A stretch of DNA of 37,577 nt, taken from Zavarzinia sp. (GTDB lineage Bacteria > Pseudomonadota > Alphaproteobacteria > Zavarziniales > Zavarziniaceae). A program made the position numbers and the translations under genes. Position 1 is the stretch's first letter. Each line of letters starts with the position of its first letter. The stretch lies in the NCBI GenBank assembly GCA_025869435.1, contig JAOZVS010000136.1, positions 1-37,577 on the forward strand. Direction: 5' to 3'. Positions 6,404 to 16,200 of the stretch are shown here, piece after piece. The notes beneath the pieces are model-generated. The model searched no databases. It saw only the letters and a list, made by a program, of their open reading frames with translations, and was not told the DNA's origin.

Positions 6404-7279
6404 TCAGCGGGTCGGAACCGGGTGCTCGCCCCGGTAGTCGTAGAAGCCGCGGCGGGACTTCCGCCCCAGCCAGCCGGCCTCGACATATTTCACCAGCAGG
6501 GGACAGGGCCGGTATTTGGAATCGGCCAGACCCTCGTGCAGCACCTGCATGATCGCGAGGCAGGTGTCGAGACCGATGAAGTCGGCCAGCTGCAGCGGAC
6601 CCATGGGGTGATTGGCGCCGAGGCGCATGGCGGTATCGATCGCGTCGACCGAACCGACACCCTCGTAGAGCGTATAGACCGCCTCGTTGATCATCGGCAG
6701 CAGGATGCGGTTGACGATGAAGGCGGGGAAATCCTCGGCCGCGGTCGGCGTCTTGCCGATCGCCACGGCGAATTCGCGGATGGTCTGATAGGTGCTCTCG
6801 TCCGTGGCGATGCCCCGGATCAGCTCGACCAGTTTCATGACCGGCACCGGGTTCATGAAGTGAACGCCCATGAAGCGTTCCGGCCGGTCGGTGATCGCCG
6901 CGAGGCGGGTGATCGAGATCGACGAGGTGTTGCTCGCGATCAGCGCCGAATCCTTCAGCTTGGGACAGAGATTGGTGAAGATCTGCTTCTTCACCGCCTC
7001 GTTTTCCGAAGCCGCCTCGATCACGAGGTCGGAAACCCCGAGCTGGTCGAGACTGTCGGTCGGCATGATGCGCTTCAGGGCGACATCACGGGCAGCTTCC
7101 GTGATGGTCCCCTTGGCCAGCTGGCGACCCAGGTTGCCCTGGATGACCTCGAGCGCGGCCTTGGCCCGCTCGAGGCTGACATCCATCAGGAACACATCGT
7201 AACCGGACAAGGCGCAGACATGGGCGATGCCATTGCCCATCTGGCCGGCACCGATGACACCGATCGTCTTGAGCGCCAT
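6404..7279 (-). CDS. hbd: 3-hydroxybutyryl-CoA dehydrogenase
   Basis: 291 residues, full length. The NAD-binding Rossmann motif IGVIGAGQMGNGIA begins at residue 6, and the family signatures ASNTSSISIT, FMGVHFMNPVPVMKLVE (catalytic His in the HFMNP segment) and GYTxxLGxNHPMGPLxLADFIGLD-type C-terminal block are present. It interconverts 3-hydroxyacyl-CoA and acetoacetyl-CoA with NAD(P). It lies 54 bases downstream of etfA on the same strand, so an etfB-etfA-hbd transcript for acyl-CoA oxidation or polyhydroxybutyrate-related metabolism is likely. Confidence 0.95.
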   Translation of the reverse strand: MALKTIGVIGAGQMGNGIAHVCALSGYDVFLMDVSLERAKAALEVIQGNLGRQLAKGTITEAARDVALKRIMPTDSLDQLGVSDLVIEAASENEAVKKQIFTNLCPKLKDSALIASNTSSISITRLAAITDRPERFMGVHFMNPVPVMKLVELIRGIATDESTYQTIREFAVAIGKTPTAAEDFPAFIVNRILLPMINEAVYTLYEGVGSVDAIDTAMRLGANHPMGPLQLADFIGLDTCLAIMQVLHEGLADSKYRPCPLLVKYVEAGWLGRKSRRGFYDYRGEHPVPTR

Positions 7280-7333
7280 TCCATCTACCCCGTCTGCTGT
7301 CCGCGTTACGATAAGCCTAACAAATAAGTCGCG

Positions 7334-8266
7334 TTACTTCGACAGTTCCGCTTCCAGCTCGGGCAGGGCCTTGAACAGGTCCGCGACGAGGCCGTAGTCG
7401 GCAACCTGGAAGATCGGCGCCTCTTCGTCCTTGTTGATGGCGACGATCACCTTCGAGTCCTTCATGCCGGCGAGGTGCTGGATGGCACCCGAAATCCCGA
7501 CGGCGATGTAAAGCTCGGGGGCGACGATCTTGCCGGTCTGGCCGACCTGATAGTCGTTCGGCACGAAGCCGGCATCGACCGCGGCGCGCGAGGCACCGAC
7601 GGCGGCGCCCAGCTTGTCGGCGATCTTGTCGAGCAGGTGGAAATTGTCGCCCGACTGCATGCCGCGACCGCCCGAAACGACGATGCGGGCCGCGGTCAGT
7701 TCCGGACGTTCCGACTTCGACAGCTCGGCGCCGACGAAGCTCGACAGGCCCGGATTGCCGGCGGCGGCGACGGCCTCGATGGGGGCCGAGCCGCTGGTGC
7801 CACCGGCCGGGAAGGCGGTGGTGCGGACGGTGATCACCTTCTTGGCATCCGACGACTGCACGGTCGCCAGGGCGTTGCCGGCATAGATCGGACGGACGAA
7901 CGTATCGGCCGAGACGACCTTCACGATTTCCGAGATCTGCGCGACGTCGAGCAGCGCGGCGATGCGCGGCGTGACGTTCTTGCCCGAGGTGGTGGCGGGC
8001 GCGACGATATAGTCATAGGCGCCGGCGAGCGAGACCACGAGGGCGGCCAGCGGCTCGGCCAGACGATGGGCATAGGCCGCGTCGTCGGCGGTCAGCACCT
8101 TGGCCACGCCGTCGATCTTGGCGGCTTCGGCGGCGGCGGCGGCGACGCCTTCACCGGCGACCAGCACATGGACGTCGCCGCCGATGGCCTTGGCCGCGGT
8201 CACGGCATTCAGGGTCGCCGGCTTCAGGCCAGCGGCGTCATTTTCCGCAAGGACGAGAATCGCCAT
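7334..8266 (-). CDS. etfA: Electron transfer flavoprotein alpha subunit
   Basis: 310 residues. The C-terminal FAD-binding region carries [36 protein letters not shown] and [20 protein letters not shown], all diagnostic of EtfA. With EtfB it passes electrons from acyl-CoA dehydrogenases to ETF:quinone oxidoreductase. Its ATG is one base after the TGA of etfB, so the two are translationally coupled. Confidence 0.97.
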   Translation of the reverse strand: MAILVLAENDAAGLKPATLNAVTAAKAIGGDVHVLVAGEGVAAAAAEAAKIDGVAKVLTADDAAYAHRLAEPLAALVVSLAGAYDYIVAPATTSGKNVTPRIAALLDVAQISEIVKVVSADTFVRPIYAGNALATVQSSDAKKVITVRTTAFPAGGTSGSAPIEAVAAAGNPGLSSFVGAELSKSERPELTAARIVVSGGRGMQSGDNFHLLDKIADKLGAAVGASRAAVDAGFVPNDYQVGQTGKIVAPELYIAVGISGAIQHLAGMKDSKVIVAINKDEEAPIFQVADYGLVADLFKALPELEAELSK

Positions 8267-8267
8267 C

Positions 8268-9017
8268 TCAGATCACTCCCGCTTCGGTCTTCAGCTTGGC
8301 GACGAGGGTCGCGACGTCGGGCACCTTGATGCCGGCGGTGCGCTTCGGCGGCTCTTCGACCTTCAGGGTCTTCAGGCGCGGGGCGACGTCGACGCCGTAG
8401 TCGGCCGGGGTCTTCTCGGCCAGCGGCTTCTTCTTCGCCTTCATGATGTTGGGCAGCGAGGCATAGCGCGGCTCGTTCAGACGCAGATCCGACGTGACGA
8501 TCACCGGCAGCTTCAGGGTCAGGGTCTCGAGACCGCCGTCCACTTCGCGGGTGACGTCGGCCGAGCCGTCGCCGATCACGATCTTGGACGCGAAGGTCGC
8601 CTGACCCCAGCCGAGCAGCGCCGACAGCATCTGGCCGGTCTGGTTCGAATCGTCGTCGATCGCCTGCTTGCCGACGATGACGAGACCCGGCGCCTCTTCG
8701 GCGACGACGGCCTTGAGCAGCTTGGCCACGGCCAGCGGCTGCACGTCCTCATCGGTCTTGATCAGGATGCCGCGATCGGCACCCATGGCCAGCGCCGTGC
8801 GGATGGTTTCGGCCGCCTGCGCGGGGCCGATCGAGACCACGATCACCTCGGTCGCCTTGCCGGCTTCCTTGAGGCGAATAGCCTCTTCGACGGAAATCTC
8901 GTCGAAGGGGTTCATGGACATTTTTACGTTGGCGAGGTCGACGCCGGAATTGTCCGCCTTGACACGGATCTTCACGTTGTAATCGACCACCCGCTTAACG
9001 GGTACCAGGACCTTCAT
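8268..9017 (-). CDS. etfB: Electron transfer flavoprotein beta subunit
   Basis: 249 residues, typical length. [20 protein letters not shown] at the start, the [12 protein letters not shown] motif, the AMP-binding region and the recognition loop ([13 protein letters not shown]) are present. The start has GGAG at a normal distance. A promoter is predicted 121-149 bases upstream. It is the first gene of the etfB-etfA-hbd-cbiZ run. Confidence 0.97.
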   Translation of the reverse strand: MKVLVPVKRVVDYNVKIRVKADNSGVDLANVKMSMNPFDEISVEEAIRLKEAGKATEVIVVSIGPAQAAETIRTALAMGADRGILIKTDEDVQPLAVAKLLKAVVAEEAPGLVIVGKQAIDDDSNQTGQMLSALLGWGQATFASKIVIGDGSADVTREVDGGLETLTLKLPVIVTSDLRLNEPRYASLPNIMKAKKKPLAEKTPADYGVDVAPRLKTLKVEEPPKRTAGIKVPDVATLVAKLKTEAGVI

Positions 9018-9137
9018 GGGAAATTCGCTCCGCCCTGTTCTCGAAAAACAGCTTCATGACCAGGACCACCCGGTCCCGGGGAAGCAGCAGGTGCCGACCT
9101 GCCGGCAACTGGCCGGGCGGCCCCCATACTGCGGCGC

Positions 9138-9166
9138 ACCATATGAAGGGATGACAGTCCTGTCAA
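9138..9166 (-). promoter_or_regulatory. etfBA promoter with overlapping palindrome
   Basis: On the minus strand TTGACA (9161-9166, perfect -35) and TATGGT (9138-9143) are 17 bases apart. The spacer and -35 overlap TGACAG-N2-CTGTCA (9152-9165), a perfect 6-bp dyad, which looks like a repressor operator. The 5' leader would be about 115 bases. In 9018-9276 nothing else is recognised. Confidence 0.6.
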
Positions 9167-9276
9167 CGAACCGCGATCCTCACTGGCGCATCACGGGACC
9201 CTTCGGCCTCCGAGGGCTGCATAGTGGCAGGGAATCCGCCGTTGGCAAGCGTGGGCCACGGAGCCTGCCGCAATTC

Positions 9277-9837
9277 TCAGCGATTGGCGCCGGGCACCCA
9301 CAGAACATCGGCCGCACCCTTGTCGTTCAGATGGCGAGCGAGCACGAACAGATGATCGGACAGGCGGTTGACATAGCGCAGCGCCGCCATGTTGATCGCT
9401 TCTTCCCCGGCCAGGGCGCTGATCGCCCGCTCGGCCCGGCGGGCCACGGTGCGGGACAGATGGGCGAAAGCCGCCGCCCGGCTGCCGCCCGGCAGGATGA
9501 AGGAGCGCAACGGCGGGATATCGGCGTTCATCGCGTCGATCTCGGTCTCCAGCCGCGTCACCTGGGCATCGACGATGCGCAGCGCGCCCTCGATTCCCTC
9601 CGGCGTCGCGAGATCCGCCCCGAGGTCGAACAGATCGTTCTGGATCCGGCCCAGCATCCCATCGACGTCGGCCAGAGCCACGGTTTCGAGCCGGATGAGA
9701 CCGATCGTCGCATTGAGCTCGTCCACCTCGCCGTAAGCGGCGACACGGCTCGCGTGTTTCGCCACCCGGCTGCCATCGACGAGGGAGGTCAGGCCCTTGT
9801 CGCCGCCCCGCGTGTAGATTTTGTCGAGCTTGACCAT
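9277..9837 (-). CDS. PduO-type cob(I)alamin adenosyltransferase
   Basis: 186 residues. The family N-terminus IYTRGGDKGLTSLVDGSRVAK (ATP-binding), AYGEVDELNATIG, and the C-terminal RxxARRAER and YVNRLSDHLFVLARH motifs are clear. It transfers the adenosyl group of ATP to cob(I)alamin, making adenosylcobalamin for example for methylmalonyl-CoA mutase. It overlaps the upstream small membrane-protein gene (TGATG), a pairing common in alphaproteobacteria. CbiZ at 5715-6362 suggests cobamide salvage nearby. Confidence 0.95.
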   Translation of the reverse strand: MVKLDKIYTRGGDKGLTSLVDGSRVAKHASRVAAYGEVDELNATIGLIRLETVALADVDGMLGRIQNDLFDLGADLATPEGIEGALRIVDAQVTRLETEIDAMNADIPPLRSFILPGGSRAAAFAHLSRTVARRAERAISALAGEEAINMAALRYVNRLSDHLFVLARHLNDKGAADVLWVPGANR

Positions 9838-10034
9838 CAGGTCCTCCCGGCGAAATAGAGCGTGAGCAGCAAAAGGACGAGGGCGACGCCCTGCACGACG
9901 ACGCGCAGCTGCATCAGCCTGTTGGAAAAGCGCCGGTCGGGTCCGCCGCGCAGCAAGGTGGTGATTCCCAGGGCGAGAATCACGACGAGCGCGACCATGA
10001 CGAGCGGCACGAGGAAAGCGAGGAATCCGGACAT
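9837..10034 (-). CDS. HIG1-like twin-transmembrane small protein
   Basis: 65 residues with two transmembrane segments (about 3-27 and 46-62) joined by a basic loop (RGGPDRRFSNRLMQLRVVVQ). The R-x3-LR-x3-Q pattern is like the HIG1 (hypoxia-induced gene) domain, which in bacteria and mitochondria associates with cytochrome oxidase. Its stop overlaps the adenosyltransferase start. Function is inferred from family only. Confidence 0.8.
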   Translation of the reverse strand: MSGFLAFLVPLVMVALVVILALGITTLLRGGPDRRFSNRLMQLRVVVQGVALVLLLLTLYFAGRT

Positions 10035-10082
10035 GATCGGCAGGTATAACGCGCCGCCGGCTTCAGGGAAAGCGCCGCCGTC

Positions 10083-10823
10083 CTAGCGGGCGAGTTCGGC
10101 GACCGCCGCTTCCATCCGGGCGATGTCGGCCGGCGCCGACAGACGGTGATCGGCCCCCTTGACCAGGGTCAGGGTGGCATCCGCGCTCTCGATCCGCGCC
10201 AGCAGTTCCGCCGACAGCGACCAGGGCACGTCCGTGTCCTCGGTGCCATGGATCATGCGCACCGGGCAAGTGATCGCCACCGGCCCGCCGAGAATCAGGT
10301 GATTCCGCCCCTCGTCCAGCAGGGTCTTGCGGATTTCATAGCCGGCCGGGTCGTAATCGGAGGGATCGACGATGAACCCGTCCCGCGCGAGCGCCTCGCG
10401 CTGGGCCGGGGTCATCCGCCCCTCGATCAGGCGATGGGTGAAATCGGGCGCGGCGGCCAGGGTGACGAGGCCGGCGACCCGCTCCGGCTGCGCGATGGCG
10501 ACGAGGCTGGCGATCCAGCCGCCCATGGACGAGCCGACGAGGACGACCGGCCCCCGCGCCACCTGGTCGAGGATGGCGAGCGCGTCATCCAGCCAGCCGC
10601 CGATGGTGCCATCGGCGAAGCGGCCCGAACTGGCGCCATGGCCCCCGTAGTCGAAACGGGTGAAGGCCCTTCCGGTTTCGCGGCAGAAACGATCAAGCGC
10701 CGTCGCCTTGGTTCCGGTCATGTCGGATTTGAAGCCACCGAGGAACAGGACGGCGGGTGATTTCCCGTTCTTAGTGTGATAGGCGATCGTCTTTCCGCCG
10801 CCTCGGGGCAGACGGTCGGGCAT
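10083..10823 (-). CDS. Alpha/beta hydrolase, ABHD10-like
   Basis: About 246 residues. The order GGFKSDMTGTKA, FDYGGHGASSG, nucleophile elbow GSSMGGW (Ser), HGTEDTDVPW (acid) and GADHRL (His) matches the ABHD10 family of thioesterases/acyl-glucuronide esterases. The catalytic triad is complete. The start at 10823 (MPDRLPRGG) is chosen because upstream residues are not conserved-looking; an ATG at 10856 would overlap the start of the divergent glycosyltransferase by two bases. It is 48 bases before the HIG1-like gene on the same strand. Confidence 0.88.
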   Translation of the reverse strand: MPDRLPRGGGKTIAYHTKNGKSPAVLFLGGFKSDMTGTKATALDRFCRETGRAFTRFDYGGHGASSGRFADGTIGGWLDDALAILDQVARGPVVLVGSSMGGWIASLVAIAQPERVAGLVTLAAAPDFTHRLIEGRMTPAQREALARDGFIVDPSDYDPAGYEIRKTLLDEGRNHLILGGPVAITCPVRMIHGTEDTDVPWSLSAELLARIESADATLTLVKGADHRLSAPADIARMEAAVAELAR

Positions 10824-10854
10824 GGCGGATTCGGCAGGGGCATCGGCAGTCTTC

Positions 10855-12045
10855 ATGAGCGATACATATACCGGCATCGAGGCGGATGCCACGTCGGCGG
10901 CGCCCCGGGGCCGGTTGCCCCGCGTGCTCCAGGTGCTGCCCGCCCTCGCCGCGGGCGGGGTGGAGCGAACGGCGGTCGATGTCGCCGCCGGCCTCGTCGC
11001 CGCCGGGGTGGAAACCTTCGTCGCCTCGGAAGGCGGACGGCTGGTCCATGACGTCGAGCGGGCGGGCGCCCGCCACATCACCCTGCCCCTCGCGACCAAG
11101 AATCCGTTCCGCATGAGGAGCAATGTCCGCCGCCTGCGCGAGGTGATCCGGGCCGAGGGGATCGAACTCGTGCACGCCCGCTCCCGCGCCCCGGCCTGGA
11201 GCGCGCGCGCCGCCGCCCGGGCCGAGGGCCTGCCCTTCGTCACGACCTATGCCGGGACCTATACCGAGAATTTCGCCGGCAAGCGCTATTACAACGGCAT
11301 CATGGCGGCGGGCGACGCGGTGATCGCCAATTCCCACTTCATCGCCGCCCATGTGCTGGAGCGTTACCCCGAGGCCCGTGGCCGGCTGGTGACCATTCCG
11401 CGCGGCATCGACATCCACACCTTCGACCCCACCCGCGTCAGCCAGGAACGGGTCATCGCCATCGCCAGGGCGTGGCGGATGCCCGACGGCCTGCCCGTCG
11501 TCCTGATGCCCGGCCGCCTGACGCGCTGGAAGGGCCAGAGCTTCCTCGTCGAGGCGCTGGCCGCCCTCGGCCGGCAGGATATCGTCTGCTTCATCGTCGG
11601 CGACGATCAGGGCCGCAACAAGTACCGCGCCGAACTCGAGGACAAGATCCGCCACCTCGGTCTTGGCGGCGTGGTGCGCATCGTCGGCCATTGCCGCGAC
11701 ATGGCGGCGGCCTACATGCTGGCCGACGTCGTCGTCGCCCCCTCGCTGGAGCCGGAAGCCTTCGGCCGCATTCCGGTGGAAGCCCAGGCCATGGGCAAGC
11801 CGGTGGTGGCGACCGATCACGGCGGTTTCCGTGAAACCGTGTTGCCGGGGGAGACCGCCCTTCTCGTCCCGCCGGGCGATGTTCCCGCCCTGGCGACCGC
11901 GATCGGCGATGCCCTCGCCCTCGATCTCGACACGCGCCAGGCCATCGCCGCCCGTGGCCGCGAACATGTCGCCGCGGTCTGGACCGTGGAACACATGGTC
12001 GCCTCGACCCTCGACGTCTATCGCGGCCTGATGGCCGGACGCTGA
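10855..12045 (+). CDS. Glycosyltransferase family 4 (GT-B)
   Basis: 396 residues. N-terminal Rossmann region with VLQVLPALAAGGVERTAVDV, C-terminal donor domain with PGRLTRWKGQSFLVEAL and the E-x7-E region SLEPEAFGRIPVEAQAMGKP then VVATDHGG. Retaining GT4 enzymes transfer sugars from nucleotide donors in LPS, exopolysaccharide or glycolipid synthesis; no other polysaccharide genes are near, so acceptor and pathway are unknown. The ATG at 10855 is favoured; one at 10822 is possible. Only about 30 bases separate it from the divergent hydrolase start, so promoters must lie inside one of the two genes. Confidence 0.9.
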   Translation: MSDTYTGIEADATSAAPRGRLPRVLQVLPALAAGGVERTAVDVAAGLVAAGVETFVASEGGRLVHDVERAGARHITLPLATKNPFRMRSNVRRLREVIRAEGIELVHARSRAPAWSARAAARAEGLPFVTTYAGTYTENFAGKRYYNGIMAAGDAVIANSHFIAAHVLERYPEARGRLVTIPRGIDIHTFDPTRVSQERVIAIARAWRMPDGLPVVLMPGRLTRWKGQSFLVEALAALGRQDIVCFIVGDDQGRNKYRAELEDKIRHLGLGGVVRIVGHCRDMAAAYMLADVVVAPSLEPEAFGRIPVEAQAMGKPVVATDHGGFRETVLPGETALLVPPGDVPALATAIGDALALDLDTRQAIAARGREHVAAVWTVEHMVASTLDVYRGLMAGR

Positions 12046-12062
12046 CTCCGGAGAATTCACCA

Positions 12063-12086
12063 TTTCGGGTTTAATGACACCCGAAA
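12063..12086 (+). terminator. Hairpin after the glycosyltransferase gene
   Basis: TTTCGGGT (12063-12070) and ACCCGAAA (12079-12086) form a perfect 8-bp stem with an 8-base loop, 17 bases after the stop. No U tract follows, so it is a weak terminator or an RNA-stability hairpin. Confidence 0.45.
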
Positions 12087-12167
12087 CAGATGAATATCAC
12101 CACCCGATCCATTATGCCTCGACACATGGCCGGCGCCCGGCGCCCGCCCTGACCGAGGTTGCATTCC

Positions 12168-12578
12168 ATGCGTCTTCCGCTGCTGCTCACGGCCCTGATC
12201 GCCGCCACCCCCGCCATCGCCGGGTCTTCCGGCCCCCATGGCCGATACATCATCGACGTTGACGCCACCTATCAGGCCCTCGTCGACGCCAAGGCGGCGA
12301 CCGAGACCAGCCGCGGCACGCTGGAGCGGCAAAAAGAGCTGATTTTCCTCGATTTCACCGGCGATACGCTGTCCTTCGTCGCCGGCCCCAAACTGGGCGG
12401 CGGGGTCAAGGGCCGCTGCCGCTGGCGGCTGGACAAGGACCTGATCCTGACCGAAGCCTGCGGCCAGCCCGATGGACGCCCCTTTTCGGTGACCGGCCAG
12501 ATCGGCTTCGATGCCGACTCCGGCACTTTGAGCGTCACCGGCAACGCCCCGGTTCCGATCCGCTATCGCGCCCAGTGA
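12168..12578 (+). CDS. Small secreted protein of unknown function
   Basis: 136 residues. The N-terminus MRLPLLLTALIAATPAIAG is a signal peptide with an expected cleavage after AIA-G. The mature part is about 115 residues with two cysteines (CRWRL and EACGQPDG) that could form a disulfide, and an alternation suggesting a small beta fold: LIFLDFTGDTLSFV, ILTEACG, VTGQIGFDADSGTLSVTG. GAGG is nine bases before the ATG. I do not recognise the family. A terminator-like hairpin follows. Confidence 0.75.
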   Translation: MRLPLLLTALIAATPAIAGSSGPHGRYIIDVDATYQALVDAKAATETSRGTLERQKELIFLDFTGDTLSFVAGPKLGGGVKGRCRWRLDKDLILTEACGQPDGRPFSVTGQIGFDADSGTLSVTGNAPVPIRYRAQ

Positions 12579-12623
12579 CCACACGCGCGCTTCGTATTGA
12601 TAAATTGTCAATTTGGGGGCAAT

Positions 12624-12645
12624 AACATCCTTATCGGGATGTTTT
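12624..12645 (+). terminator. Probable rho-independent terminator
   Basis: AACATCC (12624-12630) and GGATGTT (12637-12643) form a 7-bp stem with a 6-base loop, followed by two further T residues, 45 bases after the secreted-protein stop. Confidence 0.5.
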
Positions 12646-12718
12646 GGTTGCATTTCGGGATTATCCCCCGCGAACCCGCAGCCTAGGTTCGTCCGGGGAT
12701 CGCGGCAGGAGTTTCAGT

Positions 12719-14641
12719 ATGGCGTTTCAGGGCAGGAACAGGCGTGAACGCGGCGCGGCCGCCCTCTTGTTCGCGGTGGCGCTGCCGGTCCTGATCGCCA
12801 TCGTCGCCATGGTCGTCGACCTCGGCTATGGCTATTATTCCCGACAGCGCCTGCAGGCCGCCCTCGATCTGGCCGCCATTTCCGCCGCGCGCGAACTGGA
12901 CGGCTCGTCCGGCCAGCGCACCGCCGCCATCGCCGCCGCCAACAGGACGCTTCAGGACAATGGCTTCACGGCCGAGGCCGTCAATGTCTACGATTTTGGC
13001 GACTACAGCCGGGGGCGGCCGCTGGGCAGCCGCTTTTCCGCGATCGCCTCGGGCAACAGCGGCGTCAACGCCATCCGGCTCGAAGCCACCGACGATTCGC
13101 CCCGTTTCTTCGCCGGCATCGTCGGCGCGGACCCGATCGACGTCACCGTGCGCTCGACGGCGATGACCACCGGCCGCCATGCCACGGTGAAGATCGCGAG
13201 CGGCCTCGCCAATCTGAACGACGGCCTGCTCAATCTGATCCTCGGCGCCCTCCTCGGCGGCAACGTCAATCTCTCCGTCCTCGACTACAAGGGCCTCGTC
13301 GGCGCCAATGTCGAGTTGCTCGGCTTTCTCGACGAATATGCGATCCGGGTCGGCGCGGAGGTCGGCAATTACGACGAGCTGCTGCATGCCGATGCGTCCG
13401 TGCTGGGCGTGCTCGGCGTCGTCGCCGACATCGCCAAGAACGCCGCCAATGGCGATTCCAAGGCGGTTCGCCTTGGGGTCGGCCTCGGCGATGCCTTCCC
13501 CGGCATTTCCAAGCTGCCGCTGCTCGTCCTGTCCGACGTCAACGTGAAGCTGGGCGACCTGCTCGGCGTCGGCCTCGGCAACAATGCTTCCGGCCTGTCC
13601 GTGCCCGTCAATGTCTTCGACCTGATCACCGCCTCGATCCTGGCGGCTTCGACGCAGGAAAACGCCACCGGCCAGCACGCGGTGACGGTCAACCTCGGCA
13701 CCTTCCTCGGCGCCTCGGTCGATGTCTCGATCGTCGAGCCGGCGCAGCCGCCCACCGGCTACCGCGTCATCACCGAAGACGATATCAGGACGGGCAACAA
13801 CCTGCTGCGCACGTCGCAGATCCGCATCCTGCTGCGGGTCGACTGGAAAGGGCCGCTGTCCGGCGTCATCACCGTCGTCAATGGCCTGCTCGACATCCTG
13901 CAGGTCCTCGGCCTCGACGTCGACCTGCTGCCGACCTATGGCCTCCATGCCAACGACAATCTGTCGATCGGTATCAATGTCGCCCCGGCCCAGGCCCGCG
14001 TCACCAAACTCGGCTGCGAGCCCGATCGCGGCGAGGATCGCTATGTCGAGATGGATGTCGATACCGGCCTCGTCTCGGCCCATGTCGGCCAGATCGACCG
14101 CGCCGCCTTCCTGTCGAACAGCGCCGCCGCCCATGCCGATACCTTCAACGTGCTCGGCCTCTATTACAATCTCTGGGGCCTGATCAATCCGCCGATCGAC
14201 ATTCTCACTGTCGGCCTTGGCGTGAACCTGACCGTCGGCGGGCCGACCGCGCGGCCTTCGGTCAAGGCGTCGGACGCTCTCGACCAGCCCGCCTTCGCCG
14301 ACATCGCCGCCCTCTTCGACGAGCCGGGGCACGAGCCGGACAGCGCCGCCTTCCCCAGCGGCGTCACCATCGGCACCAACAAGATCATCACGACCCTGGG
14401 CAAATCCCTGCGCGACGCCCTCGGCCTGCAGCTCGGCGGCTATCTCGGCACCTATGTGTTGCAGCCCCTGGTCGATCTCGTCACCTTCATCGTCGGCGAT
14501 GTCCTGATCGGCATGGTGCTGGGCCCCATTCTCGACGTGATCGTCGATTTCCTGCTGGATGTCCTCGGCATCAATGTCGGCACGGCGGAGGTCGCCGTGA
14601 TCGGCCTCGAATGCGGCTCACCCAGGCTGGTCGCGCCCTGA
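12719..14641 (+). CDS. TadG-like protein with long hydrophobic body
   Basis: 640 residues. The N-terminus has the Tad/TadG signature: [20 protein letters not shown], a transmembrane segment, [25 protein letters not shown]2134-like region follows ([20 protein letters not shown]). The rest (about 185-640) is rich in Gly, Leu and Val with recurring LGVGLG, VGLGVNL and LLxxLGLxV motifs and hydrophobic stretches near the C-terminus ([18 protein letters not shown]). GGCAGGAG precedes the ATG. No other flp/tad pilus gene is in the window. It is probably anchored in the inner membrane with a periplasmic body; its role outside a Tad system is unknown. Confidence 0.82.
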   Translation: MAFQGRNRRERGAAALLFAVALPVLIAIVAMVVDLGYGYYSRQRLQAALDLAAISAARELDGSSGQRTAAIAAANRTLQDNGFTAEAVNVYDFGDYSRGRPLGSRFSAIASGNSGVNAIRLEATDDSPRFFAGIVGADPIDVTVRSTAMTTGRHATVKIASGLANLNDGLLNLILGALLGGNVNLSVLDYKGLVGANVELLGFLDEYAIRVGAEVGNYDELLHADASVLGVLGVVADIAKNAANGDSKAVRLGVGLGDAFPGISKLPLLVLSDVNVKLGDLLGVGLGNNASGLSVPVNVFDLITASILAASTQENATGQHAVTVNLGTFLGASVDVSIVEPAQPPTGYRVITEDDIRTGNNLLRTSQIRILLRVDWKGPLSGVITVVNGLLDILQVLGLDVDLLPTYGLHANDNLSIGINVAPAQARVTKLGCEPDRGEDRYVEMDVDTGLVSAHVGQIDRAAFLSNSAAAHADTFNVLGLYYNLWGLINPPIDILTVGLGVNLTVGGPTARPSVKASDALDQPAFADIAALFDEPGHEPDSAAFPSGVTIGTNKIITTLGKSLRDALGLQLGGYLGTYVLQPLVDLVTFIVGDVLIGMVLGPILDVIVDFLLDVLGINVGTAEVAVIGLECGSPRLVAP

Positions 14642-14714
14642 TCCTGCCGCGGGTCTGGCTTTTCCGCTTCCGCGAGGCAATGATCGTGCCCCCGGAAGCG
14701 GAGCGCCGAGACCC

Positions 14715-16196
14715 ATGACCGACATCGCCGAGAATGCCCCCGGCTTTCGCTTCGACAACAGCTATGCCCGGTTGCCGGAGCGGTTCCATGCCAGGCTGGA
14801 CCCGACGCCCGTATCCGCCCCCGGCCTGATCCGGGTCAATCACGCCCTCGCCATCGAACTCGGCCTCGACGCCGACGCCCTCGCCGCCTCGTCCGACATT
14901 CTCGCCGGCAACCGCGTGCCCCAGGGGGCGGAGCCGCTGGCGCAGGCCTATGCCGGCCACCAGTTCGGCAATTTCGTGCCCCAGCTTGGCGATGGCCGCG
15001 CCATCCTCCTCGGCGAGGTGATCGACCGCGAGGGGCGTCGCCGCGACATCCAGCTGAAGGGCTCCGGCCCCACGCCCTTCTCGCGTAATGGCGACGGCAG
15101 GGCCGCGCTCGGCCCGGTTCTTCGCGAATTCATCGTCTCGGAAGCGATGCATGCCCTCGGCATTCCGACGACGCGGGCGCTGGCCGCCGTCACCACCGGC
15201 GAATTCGTCCGGCGCGACCGGATGCTGCCCGGCGCCGTGCTGACCCGCGTCGCCGCCTCCCACATCAGGGTCGGCACCTTCCAGTATTTCGCCGTGCGCG
15301 GCGATCTCGAGGCCCTGCGCCTGCTGGTCGATCATGTGATCGCGCGGCATTATCCGGATCTCGCCGTTGTGGAAAATCCCGCCCTCGCCCTTCTCGGCGC
15401 CGTCGCGGAACGTCAGGCATCGCTCGTGGCGCGCTGGATGCATGTCGGCTTCATCCACGGCGTGATGAATACCGACAATGTCACCGTCTCGGGCGAGACC
15501 ATCGACTTCGGCCCCTGCGCCTTCATGGAAGCGTTCAACGTCAACACGGTCTTCAGCTCGATCGACGAACAGGGCCGCTATGCCTTCGGCAATCAGGGCG
15601 GCATCGCCAACTGGAACATCGCCCGTTTCGCCGAGACCCTGCTGCCCCCGATCGACGACGACGCGGACAAGGCGATCGCCGCGGCAACCGGGGTGGTGCA
15701 GGACTTCGGCGCCCGGTTCCGCGACCACTGGCTGGGCGGGATGCGCGCGAAACTGGGCCTCGCCACGGCCGAGGACGGCGACCTCGCCCTCGTTCAGGCG
15801 CTGCTGGCGGCGATGCAGCAGAATGGCGCCGATTACACATTGACCTTCCGCCGCCTCGCCAGCCTGCTCGGCGGCGGAGATGTCCCGCGCGATCTCTTCA
15901 TCGATCCCACCGCCTTCGACGCCTGGGCGGAAGGCTGGCACGCCCGCCTCGACCGCGAAGGACGGGCGCCGGCCGAGGTCGCCGCCGCGATGCGCGCCGT
16001 CAATCCCGCCTTCATTCCGCGCAATCACCGGGTCGAACAGGCCATCGTGGCGGCGGAGCGCGGCGGCGATTTCGCGCCTTTCGAGCGCCTGATGGCCATC
16101 CTCGCCCGGCCTTTCGACGACCAGCCCGATGCCGCCGACTTCGCCGAACCCGCGCCCCCGGGCGAGGAAGTCCGCCAGACCTTCTGCGGGACCTGA
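14715..16196 (+). CDS. selO: SelO / YdiU protein adenylyltransferase
   Basis: 493 residues, full length for the family. Pseudokinase motifs are present: [18 protein letters not shown] (nucleotide-binding loop), [13 protein letters not shown], and the active-site segment [17 protein letters not shown] followed by IDFGP. SelO transfers AMP from ATP to Ser/Thr/Tyr of target proteins under oxidative stress. The C-terminus ends TFCGT, keeping cysteine at the third residue from the end, where eukaryotic SelO has selenocysteine. The next gene starts four bases after the stop. Confidence 0.95.
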   Translation: MTDIAENAPGFRFDNSYARLPERFHARLDPTPVSAPGLIRVNHALAIELGLDADALAASSDILAGNRVPQGAEPLAQAYAGHQFGNFVPQLGDGRAILLGEVIDREGRRRDIQLKGSGPTPFSRNGDGRAALGPVLREFIVSEAMHALGIPTTRALAAVTTGEFVRRDRMLPGAVLTRVAASHIRVGTFQYFAVRGDLEALRLLVDHVIARHYPDLAVVENPALALLGAVAERQASLVARWMHVGFIHGVMNTDNVTVSGETIDFGPCAFMEAFNVNTVFSSIDEQGRYAFGNQGGIANWNIARFAETLLPPIDDDADKAIAAATGVVQDFGARFRDHWLGGMRAKLGLATAEDGDLALVQALLAAMQQNGADYTLTFRRLASLLGGGDVPRDLFIDPTAFDAWAEGWHARLDREGRAPAEVAAAMRAVNPAFIPRNHRVEQAIVAAERGGDFAPFERLMAILARPFDDQPDAADFAEPAPPGEEVRQTFCGT

Positions 16197-16200
16197 GACC

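Noticed and set aside
12593-12607. FNR-like dyad TTGAT-N5-GTCAA upstream of the TadG-like gene
   Set aside because: The half-sites are one base too far apart for an FNR/FixK dimer.
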